From: an uncultured bacterium
Lineage (GTDB): Bacteria > Patescibacteriota > Minisyncoccia > UBA6257 > Colwellbacteraceae
Assembly: GCA_913009745.1 (NCBI GenBank)
Contig: CAJVWL010000003.1
Span: forward strand, 1 to 16,134
DNA length: 16,134 nucleotides
Direction of reading: 5' to 3'
Position numbers and translations under genes: made by a program. Below the pieces are notes generated by a model. It was not told the origin of the DNA and did not search any database. It saw nothing but the letters and a program-made list of their open reading frames with translations. This document shows, one piece after another, positions 8,108-14,806 of this stretch (position 1 is the stretch's first letter; every line of letters starts with the position of its first letter).

Positions 8108-8335
8108 TTAAAAAAAACCACCGATCTGATTCGGCGGCGTATATATTCAAAAGAAGTATGTGAGGAGCGGGTGTTGTCGGCTTGGTCAGCCGACAATTAT
8201 GGTCAATCGGGTTACCGCCCTGTTAGGCGGAGACCAACTAGCCATATTTCGTTCCACCCCGCTTCGGGTTGTACAGAATGAAACAAACACCCAACTCCTC
8301 TTTGATGGCACGTGAAGCCCTGTCCACGCGCCGTA
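8108..8335 (-). ncRNA. Structured RNA of unknown family, about 228 nt
   Basis: A promoter-like sequence (8342-8370) and a U-rich terminator (8110-8137) bound a densely paired stretch with no reading frame. Stems, in plus coordinates: 8307-8314 with 8325-8332 (8 bp); an enclosing helix 8162-8167 with 8295-8300 extended by 8169-8175 with 8286-8292; and inside it three hairpins, 8247-8250 with 8280-8283 (tip 8258-8261 with 8265-8268), 8215-8219 with 8226-8230 closed by 8200-8204 with 8232-8236, and 8176-8182 with 8188-8194. In the first stem and in the terminator, pairs that are G-U on the minus strand would be A-C mismatches on the plus strand, which fixes the orientation. I looked for the conserved cores of RNase P, tmRNA, SRP RNA, cobalamin, TPP, FMN and glycine elements and found none. 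It is either a free-standing RNA or a leader controlling the glycerate kinase operon 50 bases on. Confidence 0.72.
8110..8137 (-). terminator. Rho-independent terminator of the structured RNA
   Basis: Minus-strand hairpin with a seven-pair stem (8131-8137 with 8118-8124, one G-U) and a six-base loop, followed by eight consecutive U (8117-8110). The G-U pair is an A-C mismatch on the other strand, so the terminator works for minus-strand transcripts. It lies between the structured RNA and the glycerate kinase ATG. Confidence 0.85.
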
Positions 8336-8341
8336 TACTAA

Positions 8342-8370
8342 ATTGTGCCACATATATACATACGGGTCAA
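8342..8370 (-). promoter_or_regulatory. Predicted promoter of the structured RNA
   Basis: On the minus strand TTGACC (8370-8365) is followed after exactly 17 bases by CACAAT (8347-8342). The -35 matches five of six consensus bases and the -10 four of six. A start seven bases on would fall at about 8335, just before the first stem of the RNA. Its agreement with the structure's edge is the main support. Confidence 0.55.
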
Positions 8371-8386
8371 ATTTGATGACTATTAT

Positions 8387-8412
8387 GAACGCCTCAACGC
8401 GTTGAGGCGTTC
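8387..8412 (-). repeat. Perfect 26-bp palindrome after csoR
   Basis: The 26 bases are their own reverse complement with no mismatch, with the centre between 8399 and 8400. They begin four bases after the csoR stop codon. As RNA they fold into a GC-rich hairpin of 11 pairs or so. A transcript-ending or 3'-end-protecting hairpin for csoR is the likely role, but no U tract follows on either strand, so it is not a textbook terminator. A binding site for a dimeric protein upstream of the RNA promoter at 8342-8370 is the alternative. Confidence 0.6.
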
Positions 8413-8416
8413 AGGG

Positions 8417-8689
8417 CTAGCCGTCTTTTCTTGATATTTTGTAAACTGAAAGTATCTCTTTAATTGCTTTTGAGTGTTTTCCGCTTTTTATCTGGTCTAT
8501 TACGTGTGTGGAAAGATGGTTTTCAAGCATTAAATTCTCAAACGATGAAAGCGCTTTTTTAACAGCTTGGGTTTGATTAATAATATCAATACAATACTCA
8601 TTTTGTTCAACCATTCTCTGGAGTCCTCGCACCTGACCCTCTATGATGCTAAGTCGTCTGTGTATGTCTTTCTTGACATTCTTTTTCAT
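8417..8689 (-). CDS. csoR: CsoR/RcnR-family metal-sensing repressor
   Basis: This small all-helical repressor of 90 residues (from MKKNVKK) matches CsoR along its whole length, including IEGQVRGLQRMVE (16-28) and the tail IKSGKHSKAIKEIL. Family members bind GC-rich operators and release them when Cu(I) occupies a Cys-His-Cys site. Here the three positions are C33, H58 and H62: spacing is as in CsoR, but the third ligand is His, as in the nickel/cobalt sensor RcnR. C33 is the only cysteine. Starts at 8731 or 8695 are in frame but lie within or before the predicted promoter, so 8689 is preferred and implies an almost leaderless mRNA. The gene is divergent from the DUF1573-CcdA operon. An operator in its own promoter implies autoregulation. 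Confidence 0.92.
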   Translation of the reverse strand: MKKNVKKDIHRRLSIIEGQVRGLQRMVEQNEYCIDIINQTQAVKKALSSFENLMLENHLSTHVIDQIKSGKHSKAIKEILSVYKISRKDG

Positions 8690-8697
8690 ACGCATGT

Positions 8698-8727
8698 ATG
8701 ATATCCCCCGAAGGGTATGGGGGTCAA
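8698..8727 (-). promoter_or_regulatory. csoR promoter with CsoR-type operator in its spacer
   Basis: On the minus strand TTGACC (8727-8722) and TATCAT (8703-8698) are separated by 18 bases. The spacer holds an operator-like ATACCCTTCGGGGGATAT (minus strand, 8718-8701), close to the CsoR site known from Bacillus subtilis copZA as I remember it (TACCC-N-GGGGGTA core). Bound repressor would block csoR. It would also cover the probable -35 region of the divergent plus-strand operon. Confidence 0.75.
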
Positions 8728-8731
8728 GCAT

Positions 8732-8739
8732 TATATAAA
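8732..8739 (+). promoter_or_regulatory. Probable -10 of the DUF1573-CcdA operon
   Basis: The AT-rich TATATAAA lies about 18 bases before the ATG at 8757. No consensus -35 is visible; the -35 position (about 8709-8716) falls in the CsoR-type operator, so the operon is likely metal-controlled. This is inference from position. Confidence 0.4.
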
Positions 8740-8756
8740 ATTAATATTAATAAACA

Positions 8757-9257
8757 ATGAAAAGTAAAATTATTTGGGGAGTTCTTGTTGTTGGAATAAT
8801 TGTAACGCTGATATGGGTTAACGGAAATAAGAATACTGCCCCGTCTAAATCGCAATATTCCGCCGGCGCGATATCCATAGCAGAAAACACATTTGATTTT
8901 GGAAGAGTTCCAATAAACGGCGGTGACGTAATGCATGAATTTCAAATAAAAAATGACGGAGCGGAGCCGGTTACCATAAACAAGGTTTATACATCGTGCG
9001 CCTGCACAACGGCGCGCATAATTGATAGTTCGGGAAAAAAATATGGAACATTCGGTATGCAAGGGCACACGGGAATAGTTTCGGCTGCCAATATCAAAAT
9101 TGACCCGGGAAGTTCTGCGACACTTGAGGCGATATTCAATCCAGCCGCGCACGGACCTGCAGGAATTGGATTGGCTCAAAGATCCATATATATAGAAACC
9201 AACTCAAGAGAACATCCAAAAACCGAAGCTTCATTTAGGGCGGTAGTAACCCAGTAA
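8757..9257 (+). CDS. Membrane-anchored DUF1573 domain protein
   Basis: The 166-residue product has an N-terminal membrane helix (about 4-21) and then a DUF1573 beta-sandwich exported to the outside: FDFGRVPINGGD (46-57), HEFQIKNDGAEPVTI and the hallmark TSCACTTA (79-86), giving a C81-x-C83 pair. DUF1573 proteins are usually anchored or lipidated; their role is poorly defined, though the conserved cysteines suggest thiol or metal chemistry. H60, H104, H132 and M59/M101 could add soft-metal ligands, but that is speculation. It leads a three-gene operon (gaps of 2 and 4 bases) with a CcdA-like protein, and lies next to csoR with a shared control region. The hydrophobic segment may be an uncleaved anchor, as no lipobox or clear cleavage site follows. 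No Shine-Dalgarno is present. Confidence 0.85.
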   Translation: MKSKIIWGVLVVGIIVTLIWVNGNKNTAPSKSQYSAGAISIAENTFDFGRVPINGGDVMHEFQIKNDGAEPVTINKVYTSCACTTARIIDSSGKKYGTFGMQGHTGIVSAANIKIDPGSSATLEAIFNPAAHGPAGIGLAQRSIYIETNSREHPKTEASFRAVVTQ

Positions 9258-9259
9258 TT

Positions 9260-10114
9260 ATGGATGTTATTTTAGGGGCATCAATCATAGCTTCTTTTCT
9301 TGCCGGGATGGTGGCACTTTTTGCGCCGTGTTGTATAACCATACTGCTTCCGGCATATATAGCCTCCGTATTTAGAGACAAAAAGAATGTTCTTAAAATG
9401 ACATTCGTTTTTTTTGCGGGAATATCCGTGGTGCTAATTCCAATCGGACTTGGAGCGGCAAGTCTGGCTAACTTATTTAAGAATTTTCACGAAGAGCTAT
9501 ACATAATCGGCGGTGTATTGATGCTTTTGTTCGGCGTCCTCTCGCTATACGGAAAAGGAATAAACTTTATGCCTATGTCAAAAAAGATAAAGGCAACCGT
9601 TGATGCGAATCACTCTAAATCTGTTTTTGTTCTCGGTATTTTGTCCGGTGCGGCTACGTCATGCTGCGCGCCGGTTCTTGCGGGAGCGGTAACACTCGCG
9701 GTCATATCCGGCGTATTCTGGAAAGCGCTTATTGTAACGTTTGCCTATGTGTTCGGTATGGTGTTTCCATTATTTATCGCGGCATACTTCTATGATCGCT
9801 TTAAGATAGAACAATCCAAGTTGATTATGGGGAAGGAGGTAAAAATCAGCTTGGGGAAAAAGCAGCTGACAATTCATACTACAAATGTTTTTGCGGGATT
9901 ACTCTTCCTTGTAATGGGGGTTGTATTTTTGATAATGGCATTTTCGGGCAACACATTCTGGGCCCCGAAATACCAGGTCGCAATCGGTAATTCATTAGAG
10001 AAAATATCAAATTCTGCTTTTGGGATACTGAGCAATATACCAAACATAGTATGGGGTGGCATTTTAGTCGGAGCGGTCCTATTCTTTGCAATAAAATCAT
10101 TAAAAAACAAATAA
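9260..10114 (+). CDS. CcdA/DsbD-like thiol-redox membrane protein with doubled cysteines
   Basis: The 284-residue protein has six or seven membrane segments (about 5-35, 45-69, 78-98, 120-150, 155-177, 208-230 and 258-278) and the two-fold CcdA architecture, in which a cysteine in each half carries electrons from cytosolic thioredoxin to the outer face. The first motif is FAPCCITILLPAY (C24, C25) and the second TSCCAPVLAGAV (C135, C136). Typical members have one cysteine at each position; here both are Cys-Cys. A loop near 178-207 is polar. It follows the DUF1573 gene by two bases. Related ScsB proteins protect bacteria from copper through periplasmic thiols, which would suit the CsoR-type control region. 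Metal transport through the doubled cysteines is an alternative. I am sure of the superfamily, not the substrate. Confidence 0.85.
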   Translation: MDVILGASIIASFLAGMVALFAPCCITILLPAYIASVFRDKKNVLKMTFVFFAGISVVLIPIGLGAASLANLFKNFHEELYIIGGVLMLLFGVLSLYGKGINFMPMSKKIKATVDANHSKSVFVLGILSGAATSCCAPVLAGAVTLAVISGVFWKALIVTFAYVFGMVFPLFIAAYFYDRFKIEQSKLIMGKEVKISLGKKQLTIHTTNVFAGLLFLVMGVVFLIMAFSGNTFWAPKYQVAIGNSLEKISNSAFGILSNIPNIVWGGILVGAVLFFAIKSLKNK

Positions 10115-10118
10115 CAAG

Positions 10119-11171
10119 ATGAAAGAACTAATAAAAAAGGGGAAGCGCATAACCGGCAAGGTTCGCGGAAAAATCGGTAAAAATAGGGGTAACAGCGCCC
10201 CACATGAGCATGAGAATGAAAATGGCGATGAGAGAAAGGGCGTCTCTTTAGGACGCAACACAATAGATAGTAAAAATCTGTGGATGTGGATAGCTATTAT
10301 CTTGGCGGGAACGCTCATATTTACACAATTATTTGAGGTTAAAATAGAAATACGGCAAAGAGGCGCGCAAGAGGGTACCGAACAGACAACAAGCGGAACG
10401 GCTGTCTCTGACAAGGAAATAGCTAACGCGGTGATACCGGGCAGTGGAGTTGTTCTTCCCGTACGATGGGGAGATCTCGGAGAAAAAATGGTTAAAAATG
10501 GCATAATAGATTCCGTAGCATTTGAAAAGCTTTATGCAACGCGGGGAGGTCTAAGCGACGGAAGCAAACAGCTTTTGTACGGAAAAAATAACGGGAATCT
10601 AAAAATTGATACTCAAAATTCAGGAGTTGTTCTAAATCTTTTATGGGCATTCGGTCTGTCAAATAAAAACGCCATCCTGGAGAACGGGCCAATGCAGGAT
10701 CCTAAATATGGCGGAGCGGGACGTTTTGCTTCTACCGGCGGATGGACACTTGCGAAAGGAAACGCCATGAACTATTACAGCAAATATGCATTTGTTTCTT
10801 TAACGCCCGAACAGCAGGCTCTTGTAGAGAAGGTGTCCAGAAATATATATAGGCCGTGTTGCGGAAACTCGGTGTATTTCCCGGACTGCAATCACGGCAT
10901 GGCAATGCTCGGACTCTTGGAACTCTTGGCGTCACAGGGAGCAAATGAAACGCAAATGTATGCCACCGCATTAAAGGCAAATTCTTATTGGTTTCCAAGC
11001 ACATATGTAACTATCGCAAAATATTTTGCGAAGAGAGGCGTTGCATGGAATGATGTAGATCCTAAAGAAGCCCTGGGTTCTCTATACTCAAGCGCTTCGG
11101 GGTACAAACAGGTTTTATCTGAAGTTGAACCTGTAAAAAGCCAGGGAGGAGGCGGAGGTTGCGGAGCATAA
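10119..11171 (+). CDS. Anchored protein with PCC...CNHG motif, family not recognised
   Basis: This 350-residue product has a basic, His/Glu-bearing cytosolic N terminus (H29 and H31 within 26-40), one membrane helix (about 54-72) and a large exported domain. The most striking feature is PCCGNSVYFPDCNHG at 246-260, giving C247, C248, C257 and H259, followed by an alanine/leucine-rich helix. The C terminus is low-complexity, GGGGGCGA, with a lone cysteine C348. The segment around NGIID and the helical run after CNHG look well ordered, but I cannot name a domain. Four cysteines and a histidine outside the membrane suggest metal binding or disulphide exchange with the CcdA-like protein encoded four bases upstream. 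It is the last gene of the operon adjoining csoR. A copper-binding partner is a guess from context. Confidence 0.82.
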   Translation: MKELIKKGKRITGKVRGKIGKNRGNSAPHEHENENGDERKGVSLGRNTIDSKNLWMWIAIILAGTLIFTQLFEVKIEIRQRGAQEGTEQTTSGTAVSDKEIANAVIPGSGVVLPVRWGDLGEKMVKNGIIDSVAFEKLYATRGGLSDGSKQLLYGKNNGNLKIDTQNSGVVLNLLWAFGLSNKNAILENGPMQDPKYGGAGRFASTGGWTLAKGNAMNYYSKYAFVSLTPEQQALVEKVSRNIYRPCCGNSVYFPDCNHGMAMLGLLELLASQGANETQMYATALKANSYWFPSTYVTIAKYFAKRGVAWNDVDPKEALGSLYSSASGYKQVLSEVEPVKSQGGGGGCGA

Positions 11172-11200
11172 GCATCCGTTGTCCGTATAATTAAATGTAT

Positions 11201-11608
11201 TTATATTATCCTGCTCAAATCCCCCTCTAATATGATTGGCTCAACTGATTCAAGTTCCTCTTTTATATAAGGTTGATTTGGCATTGGATTAATGAAAAAT
11301 ATTTTCTTTTTCAAATGATGAGCAAATCCAATTTCCATAAAAGTATTCGCTCCAATGTAATTCTCAATGTCTTTCTTTGTATAGTTTGCTACAAGTATCG
11401 CATCTGATTTTTCAATCTTTTCCATGTGCTCGCTAATTAAATCCTGTGTCTTTTTTGCGGCAACTCTCTTTGAGCCATCTTCTTCCCAGTAATCAACACC
11501 CTCAACTTTTACGGGCGTGTAGACTATATGTCCAAGCTTCTCAAGTCCAGCCTTTAACTCAAGGGTTTCGTCCCAAAATTTCAGAGATGCGCAAATAGTT
11601 ATAGTCAT
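11201..11608 (-). CDS. Nucleoside 2-deoxyribosyltransferase-like protein
   Basis: The 135-residue product fits the Rossmann-like fold of nucleoside 2-deoxyribosyltransferases and relatives. It begins with a hydrophobic strand (MTITICASLKF), has KSDAILVANYTK around 67-79 and the family's GANTFMEIGFAH at 86-97, whose Glu corresponds to the catalytic nucleophile of the family (GxNxxxExG). Family enzymes move deoxyribose between bases or hydrolyse nucleotide N-glycosidic bonds. The length suits the small branch of the family. It starts two bases after the Nudix gene stop, so the two form an operon likely concerned with nucleotide salvage or clean-up. Its 3' end converges on the plus-strand operon with a 29-base gap and no obvious terminator. 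Confidence 0.8.
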   Translation of the reverse strand: MTITICASLKFWDETLELKAGLEKLGHIVYTPVKVEGVDYWEEDGSKRVAAKKTQDLISEHMEKIEKSDAILVANYTKKDIENYIGANTFMEIGFAHHLKKKIFFINPMPNQPYIKEELESVEPIILEGDLSRII

Positions 11609-11610
11609 AA

Positions 11611-12054
11611 TTAGATAATGTTCAGTTTCTTAAACCAATATTCCCATGCGGGTTCCAGTTTTAGTTCTTTTATTTCTTCCCCGCTATACCAATTTATTGA
11701 TTTTGTCTCTCTCTCGCTTCTCGTTAATTCCCCCAACACATCACACTTGAAAAGATGCCAATAATGAGCGTTTACCCCTTTACTGCACCAATTCCAATCA
11801 AGCTCTTCCTCAAAAAGAAGTTCACAGTTCTTGGCATCTATCCCTCCTTCTTCTTTAATCTCCCTCTTTAGGGCCTGTAACGCAGACTCTCCTTCGTCTA
11901 TGTGTCCGGCAATACCGGCAAATCCAAGAGGAGGCACCGCTCTTTCTATTAATAGATATTTATTATCTTTCTTGATAATAGCCCCAACGGAATAATGCAT
12001 CTTCTCGCCATTGATATTTTTTCCTTCCTTGGGTTTTCCCATATTCAAAACCAT
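11611..12054 (-). CDS. Nudix hydrolase
   Basis: The 147-residue protein carries a complete Nudix box at 50-72 (G50, E56, R64-E65, E68-E69, G71), which binds the divalent metal and cleaves nucleoside diphosphates linked to another group. The substrate cannot be read from the sequence. The fold starts at about residue 19 (MHYSVGAIIKKDNKYLLIERA), so the true start may be that methionine or M5 rather than the first ATG at 12054; none of the three has a convincing ribosome-binding site. It is followed two bases on by the deoxyribosyltransferase-like gene. Both could act on modified or surplus nucleotides. It lies just downstream of the copA terminator, so it probably has its own promoter. Confidence 0.85.
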   Translation of the reverse strand: MVLNMGKPKEGKNINGEKMHYSVGAIIKKDNKYLLIERAVPPLGFAGIAGHIDEGESALQALKREIKEEGGIDAKNCELLFEEELDWNWCSKGVNAHYWHLFKCDVLGELTRSERETKSINWYSGEEIKELKLEPAWEYWFKKLNII

Positions 12055-12104
12055 ATCACATTACCGCATTTATCAACAAATATTGTTTACTGTTTTGTGG
12101 CGCC

Positions 12105-12134
12105 GAAAAGCCCCATGTATCAATGGGGCTTTTC
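12105..12134 (-). terminator. Terminator hairpin after copA
   Basis: A perfect 12-bp stem (12105-12116 with 12123-12134) closes a six-base loop. The 3' arm ends in CTTTTC on both strands because of the symmetry, so it can stop transcription from either side. It lies about 50 bases past the copA stop and before the Nudix gene. The U tract is short. Confidence 0.75.
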
Positions 12135-12186
12135 TAAGCGGAAAATATACTGAGATGAAGTCTGGCTCCTCTACTGCATACAAAGT

Positions 12187-14763
12187 CTATATATCCACTT
12201 TCTTCAATCGCAATGAATTCAAGACAACACTGATACTGCTAAACGCCATCGCCGCAGCGGCAAAAATTGGATTGAGTAGAATTCCAAAGAATGGATATAG
12301 AACTCCTGCCGCAACCGGAATAAACGAAGAATTATAAAAGAATGCCCAGAAGAGGTTCTGTTTTATTATCTTCATCGTTCGCTTTGAGAGGTTTATTGTC
12401 TCCGGTATAAGCATTAAATCTCCCCTCATCAGGGTAATATTGGAAGACTCCATAGCAACATCTGTTCCTTCTCCCATTGCAATACCAATATCAGCCTGCG
12501 TAAGAGCGGGGGCATCGTTTATGCCGTCTCCAACCATCGCCACAACTTTCCCTTGCGCCTGAAGTTCTCGCACCTTCTCGGATTTCTTGTCCGGCAAAAC
12601 TTCACTCATTACATTTTCTATACCCACCTGCTGGGCAATTGCGCGAGCGGTACGATTATTATCTCCCGTAAGCATCCAGACATCTATTCCGCTTTCTTTT
12701 AGAGCTTTTACTGCTTCTATTGATTCTTTCTTTATTACATCTGCAACGGCAATAGCTCCTTTGATTCTATTGCTAACGGCAAGGACCATCACGGTTTTGC
12801 CATCACTTTCAAGTTTCTTTATTTCATCTTCATATAAAGATATATTAAGTCCCAAGTCTTCCATGAGCGCCCTGTTTCCCAGATAGGCCTCTACTTTTTC
12901 CGACTTGATTTGCAAAAATCCGCTTAGTCCCTTTCCGGAGATTGCCTTAAACCCTTCAAGTTTATACAGCTCAATTTTCTCTTTTTTCGCTTCTTCTATT
13001 ATCGCCTTATCAAGCGGACGAGAAGATTTCTGGTCAAGACTTGCAGCATATTTCAGGATTGCCTGCGCCAAGGGGTGCTCCGATCTTTGTTCTAAAGATG
13101 CGGCAAGGTTTAGAACCTGCATTCGGTTTTCATTATCAAACGCAATGATGTCGGTTAACTGCGGTTTGCCTTCCGTAAGTGTTCCTGTTTTGTCTAGAAT
13201 TACCGCGTTGATTTTGTTGGCAATTTCAAGTGATGTAGCGTCTTTAATTAAGATTCCTTTACTTGCAGCGCTACCGGAAGAAACCATAATTGCCATTGGC
13301 GTCGCAAGCCCCAATGCGCAAGGGCAAGCAATAATAAGTACGGCAACAAAGTTAATGAGAGCAAAACTGAAAGCCGGTACGGGACCGAAGAAAAGCCAAA
13401 CTATAAAAGTCAGGATGGCTATGCCAAATACAACCGGGACAAAGTATGAAGCAACTAGGTCTGCAAGGCGCTGAATTGGAGCTTTTGACCCTTGTGCCTC
13501 TTCAACCATCTTAATGATTTGAGAGAGGACTGTATCTTTCCCTATCTTTGTAGCTTTAAAAGTAAAGGTGCCAAACTTATTAACCGTGCTTCCGATAACT
13601 AAACCGTCGACCGTCTTGTGAACGGGCATTGACTCTCCGGTTACCATTGATTCATCAATCTCCGAGTCACCCTCGGTAATTTTTCCATCAACGGGAATTT
13701 TCTCGCCGGGTCGGACAACTATTAGGTCTCCGACACTTACGTCTGTGATTGGTATCTCAACCTCTTTTCCTTCCTTTAAAATCCTTGCGGTTTTAGGCTG
13801 CATGCCAACAAGCTTCTTAATTGCCTCGCTCGCCCTTCCTTTCATTAAAATCTCAAAATACTTACCGAGGAGAATCAAAACAATGATGACCGCCGCCGTA
13901 TCAAAGTACGTTTCAGGCAATACTCCTCCCCTGATAAAAAAGCCAGGAAAGATGGTAACCGCCGCACTGTAAAGGTATGCAGACAAGGTTCCTACGGCTA
14001 TCAGTGTGTTCATATCTGCGGTGCGATATTTTACCAATAACTTAAGACCCGAGTAGAACTGCCACCCCACCCAGAACTGTACCGGTGTTGTAAGGATGAA
14101 AAGTGTCCAGAAATTATTTAAAATCTCCGGAACGAATGGAAACCATCTTGGAAAACTGCCCAAGAAAACAATAATTGAAAGAATGCTTCCAACTATAAGC
14201 TTACGTTTAAGTGTTTTTATTTGTTTTTTCCGCTCAATCTCCTCTTTGTCTAAAACCTCTTCTTCTTCGCCTCCTTCTTGTATCGGTTTATAGCCTGCAT
14301 CCGTAATTACTTTAAGAACATCGTCAACCGTAACCACTTTTTTATCTAACACGACTTTTGCGCGTTTATTGGAAAAATCAACATCAATATTTTTAATGCC
14401 CGGAAGTTTTTTTATTGCGCCCTCAACTATCATCGCGCAGTGAGGGGAGTCCATCCCAATCACTTTTATGGAAATTATCTCCGAATCTCCATTGCCTGCT
14501 TCTTTTTCTTTATCAGTCTCACCCGTAGTGTCTTTAGCGGGAGAATCCTGATGCCCAATCTCAAGCTTGTATCCAGCGGTCTCAACGGCCTTAGCGAGGT
14601 CCGACTCGGAAACGATTTGCTCATCAAATTCAATCAGTGCAGATTCTGTAGCAAAATTAACCGATGCCGAATTTACTCCTTCGGTCTTTGAAAGAACACG
14701 CTCAATCGTACTTACGCAGCTTGCGCAAGTTATTCCGTGAACTTTATATGTTTCTTTTTTCAT
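12187..14763 (-). CDS. copA: Copper-exporting P1B-type ATPase
   Basis: This 858-residue pump moves Cu(I) out of the cytosol at the expense of ATP. In order: a first heavy-metal domain with ITCASC (C13, C16); a second with a single cysteine, GMDSPHC (103-109); membrane helices from about 190; TGES (375-378); the transport-site motif ACPCALG (C480, C482); DKTGTLT with phosphorylated D524; SEHP (H563, P564); GDGINDAP (745-752); and the Cu(I)-type residues Y810-N811 and M839-A-F-S-S. All catalytic residues are present. Residues 554-572 are repeated imperfectly at 573-591, so the HP-motif helix occurs twice, the second time as SSRP. A CsoR-type operator overlaps the promoter, so copper induction is expected. 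The 5' leader is about 37 bases without a clear Shine-Dalgarno. Confidence 0.97.
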   Translation of the reverse strand: MKKETYKVHGITCASCVSTIERVLSKTEGVNSASVNFATESALIEFDEQIVSESDLAKAVETAGYKLEIGHQDSPAKDTTGETDKEKEAGNGDSEIISIKVIGMDSPHCAMIVEGAIKKLPGIKNIDVDFSNKRAKVVLDKKVVTVDDVLKVITDAGYKPIQEGGEEEEVLDKEEIERKKQIKTLKRKLIVGSILSIIVFLGSFPRWFPFVPEILNNFWTLFILTTPVQFWVGWQFYSGLKLLVKYRTADMNTLIAVGTLSAYLYSAAVTIFPGFFIRGGVLPETYFDTAAVIIVLILLGKYFEILMKGRASEAIKKLVGMQPKTARILKEGKEVEIPITDVSVGDLIVVRPGEKIPVDGKITEGDSEIDESMVTGESMPVHKTVDGLVIGSTVNKFGTFTFKATKIGKDTVLSQIIKMVEEAQGSKAPIQRLADLVASYFVPVVFGIAILTFIVWLFFGPVPAFSFALINFVAVLIIACPCALGLATPMAIMVSSGSAASKGILIKDATSLEIANKINAVILDKTGTLTEGKPQLTDIIAFDNENRMQVLNLAASLEQRSEHPLAQAILKYAASLDQKSSRPLDKAIIEEAKKEKIELYKLEGFKAISGKGLSGFLQIKSEKVEAYLGNRALMEDLGLNISLYEDEIKKLESDGKTVMVLAVSNRIKGAIAVADVIKKESIEAVKALKESGIDVWMLTGDNNRTARAIAQQVGIENVMSEVLPDKKSEKVRELQAQGKVVAMVGDGINDAPALTQADIGIAMGEGTDVAMESSNITLMRGDLMLIPETINLSKRTMKIIKQNLFWAFFYNSSFIPVAAGVLYPFFGILLNPIFAAAAMAFSSISVVLNSLRLKKVDI

Positions 14764-14806
14764 TATTTATATTTTTTATTTTCCGCCACTTTTTGTGTTC
14801 GTGTTT

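Noticed and set aside
8161-8300. Plus-strand reading of the same stems, with an ACAGAA as in RNase P RNA.
   Set aside because: The other RNase P conserved regions are absent, key pairs become A-C mismatches on the plus strand, and the terminator works only on the minus strand.
8108-8335. GGGGTGGAAC on the minus strand resembles the T-box sequence GGGTGGnACCGCG.
   Set aside because: It lies in the middle of the RNA, more than 100 bases from the terminator and with no matching antiterminator strand, specifier stem or CCGCG. The downstream gene is not an aminoacyl-tRNA synthetase or amino-acid gene.
8690-8731. Longer CsoR start at 8731 (MLDPHTLRG...).
   Set aside because: These codons overlap the predicted csoR promoter and operator, and the added residues have no counterpart in the CsoR core; the MKKNVKK start at 8689 fits the promoter better.
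8724-9179. Minus-strand open frame of about 150 codons opposite the DUF1573 gene.
   Set aside because: The plus-strand product shows the TSCACTTA hallmark and a membrane anchor; the antisense product has no family features and would run through the csoR control region.
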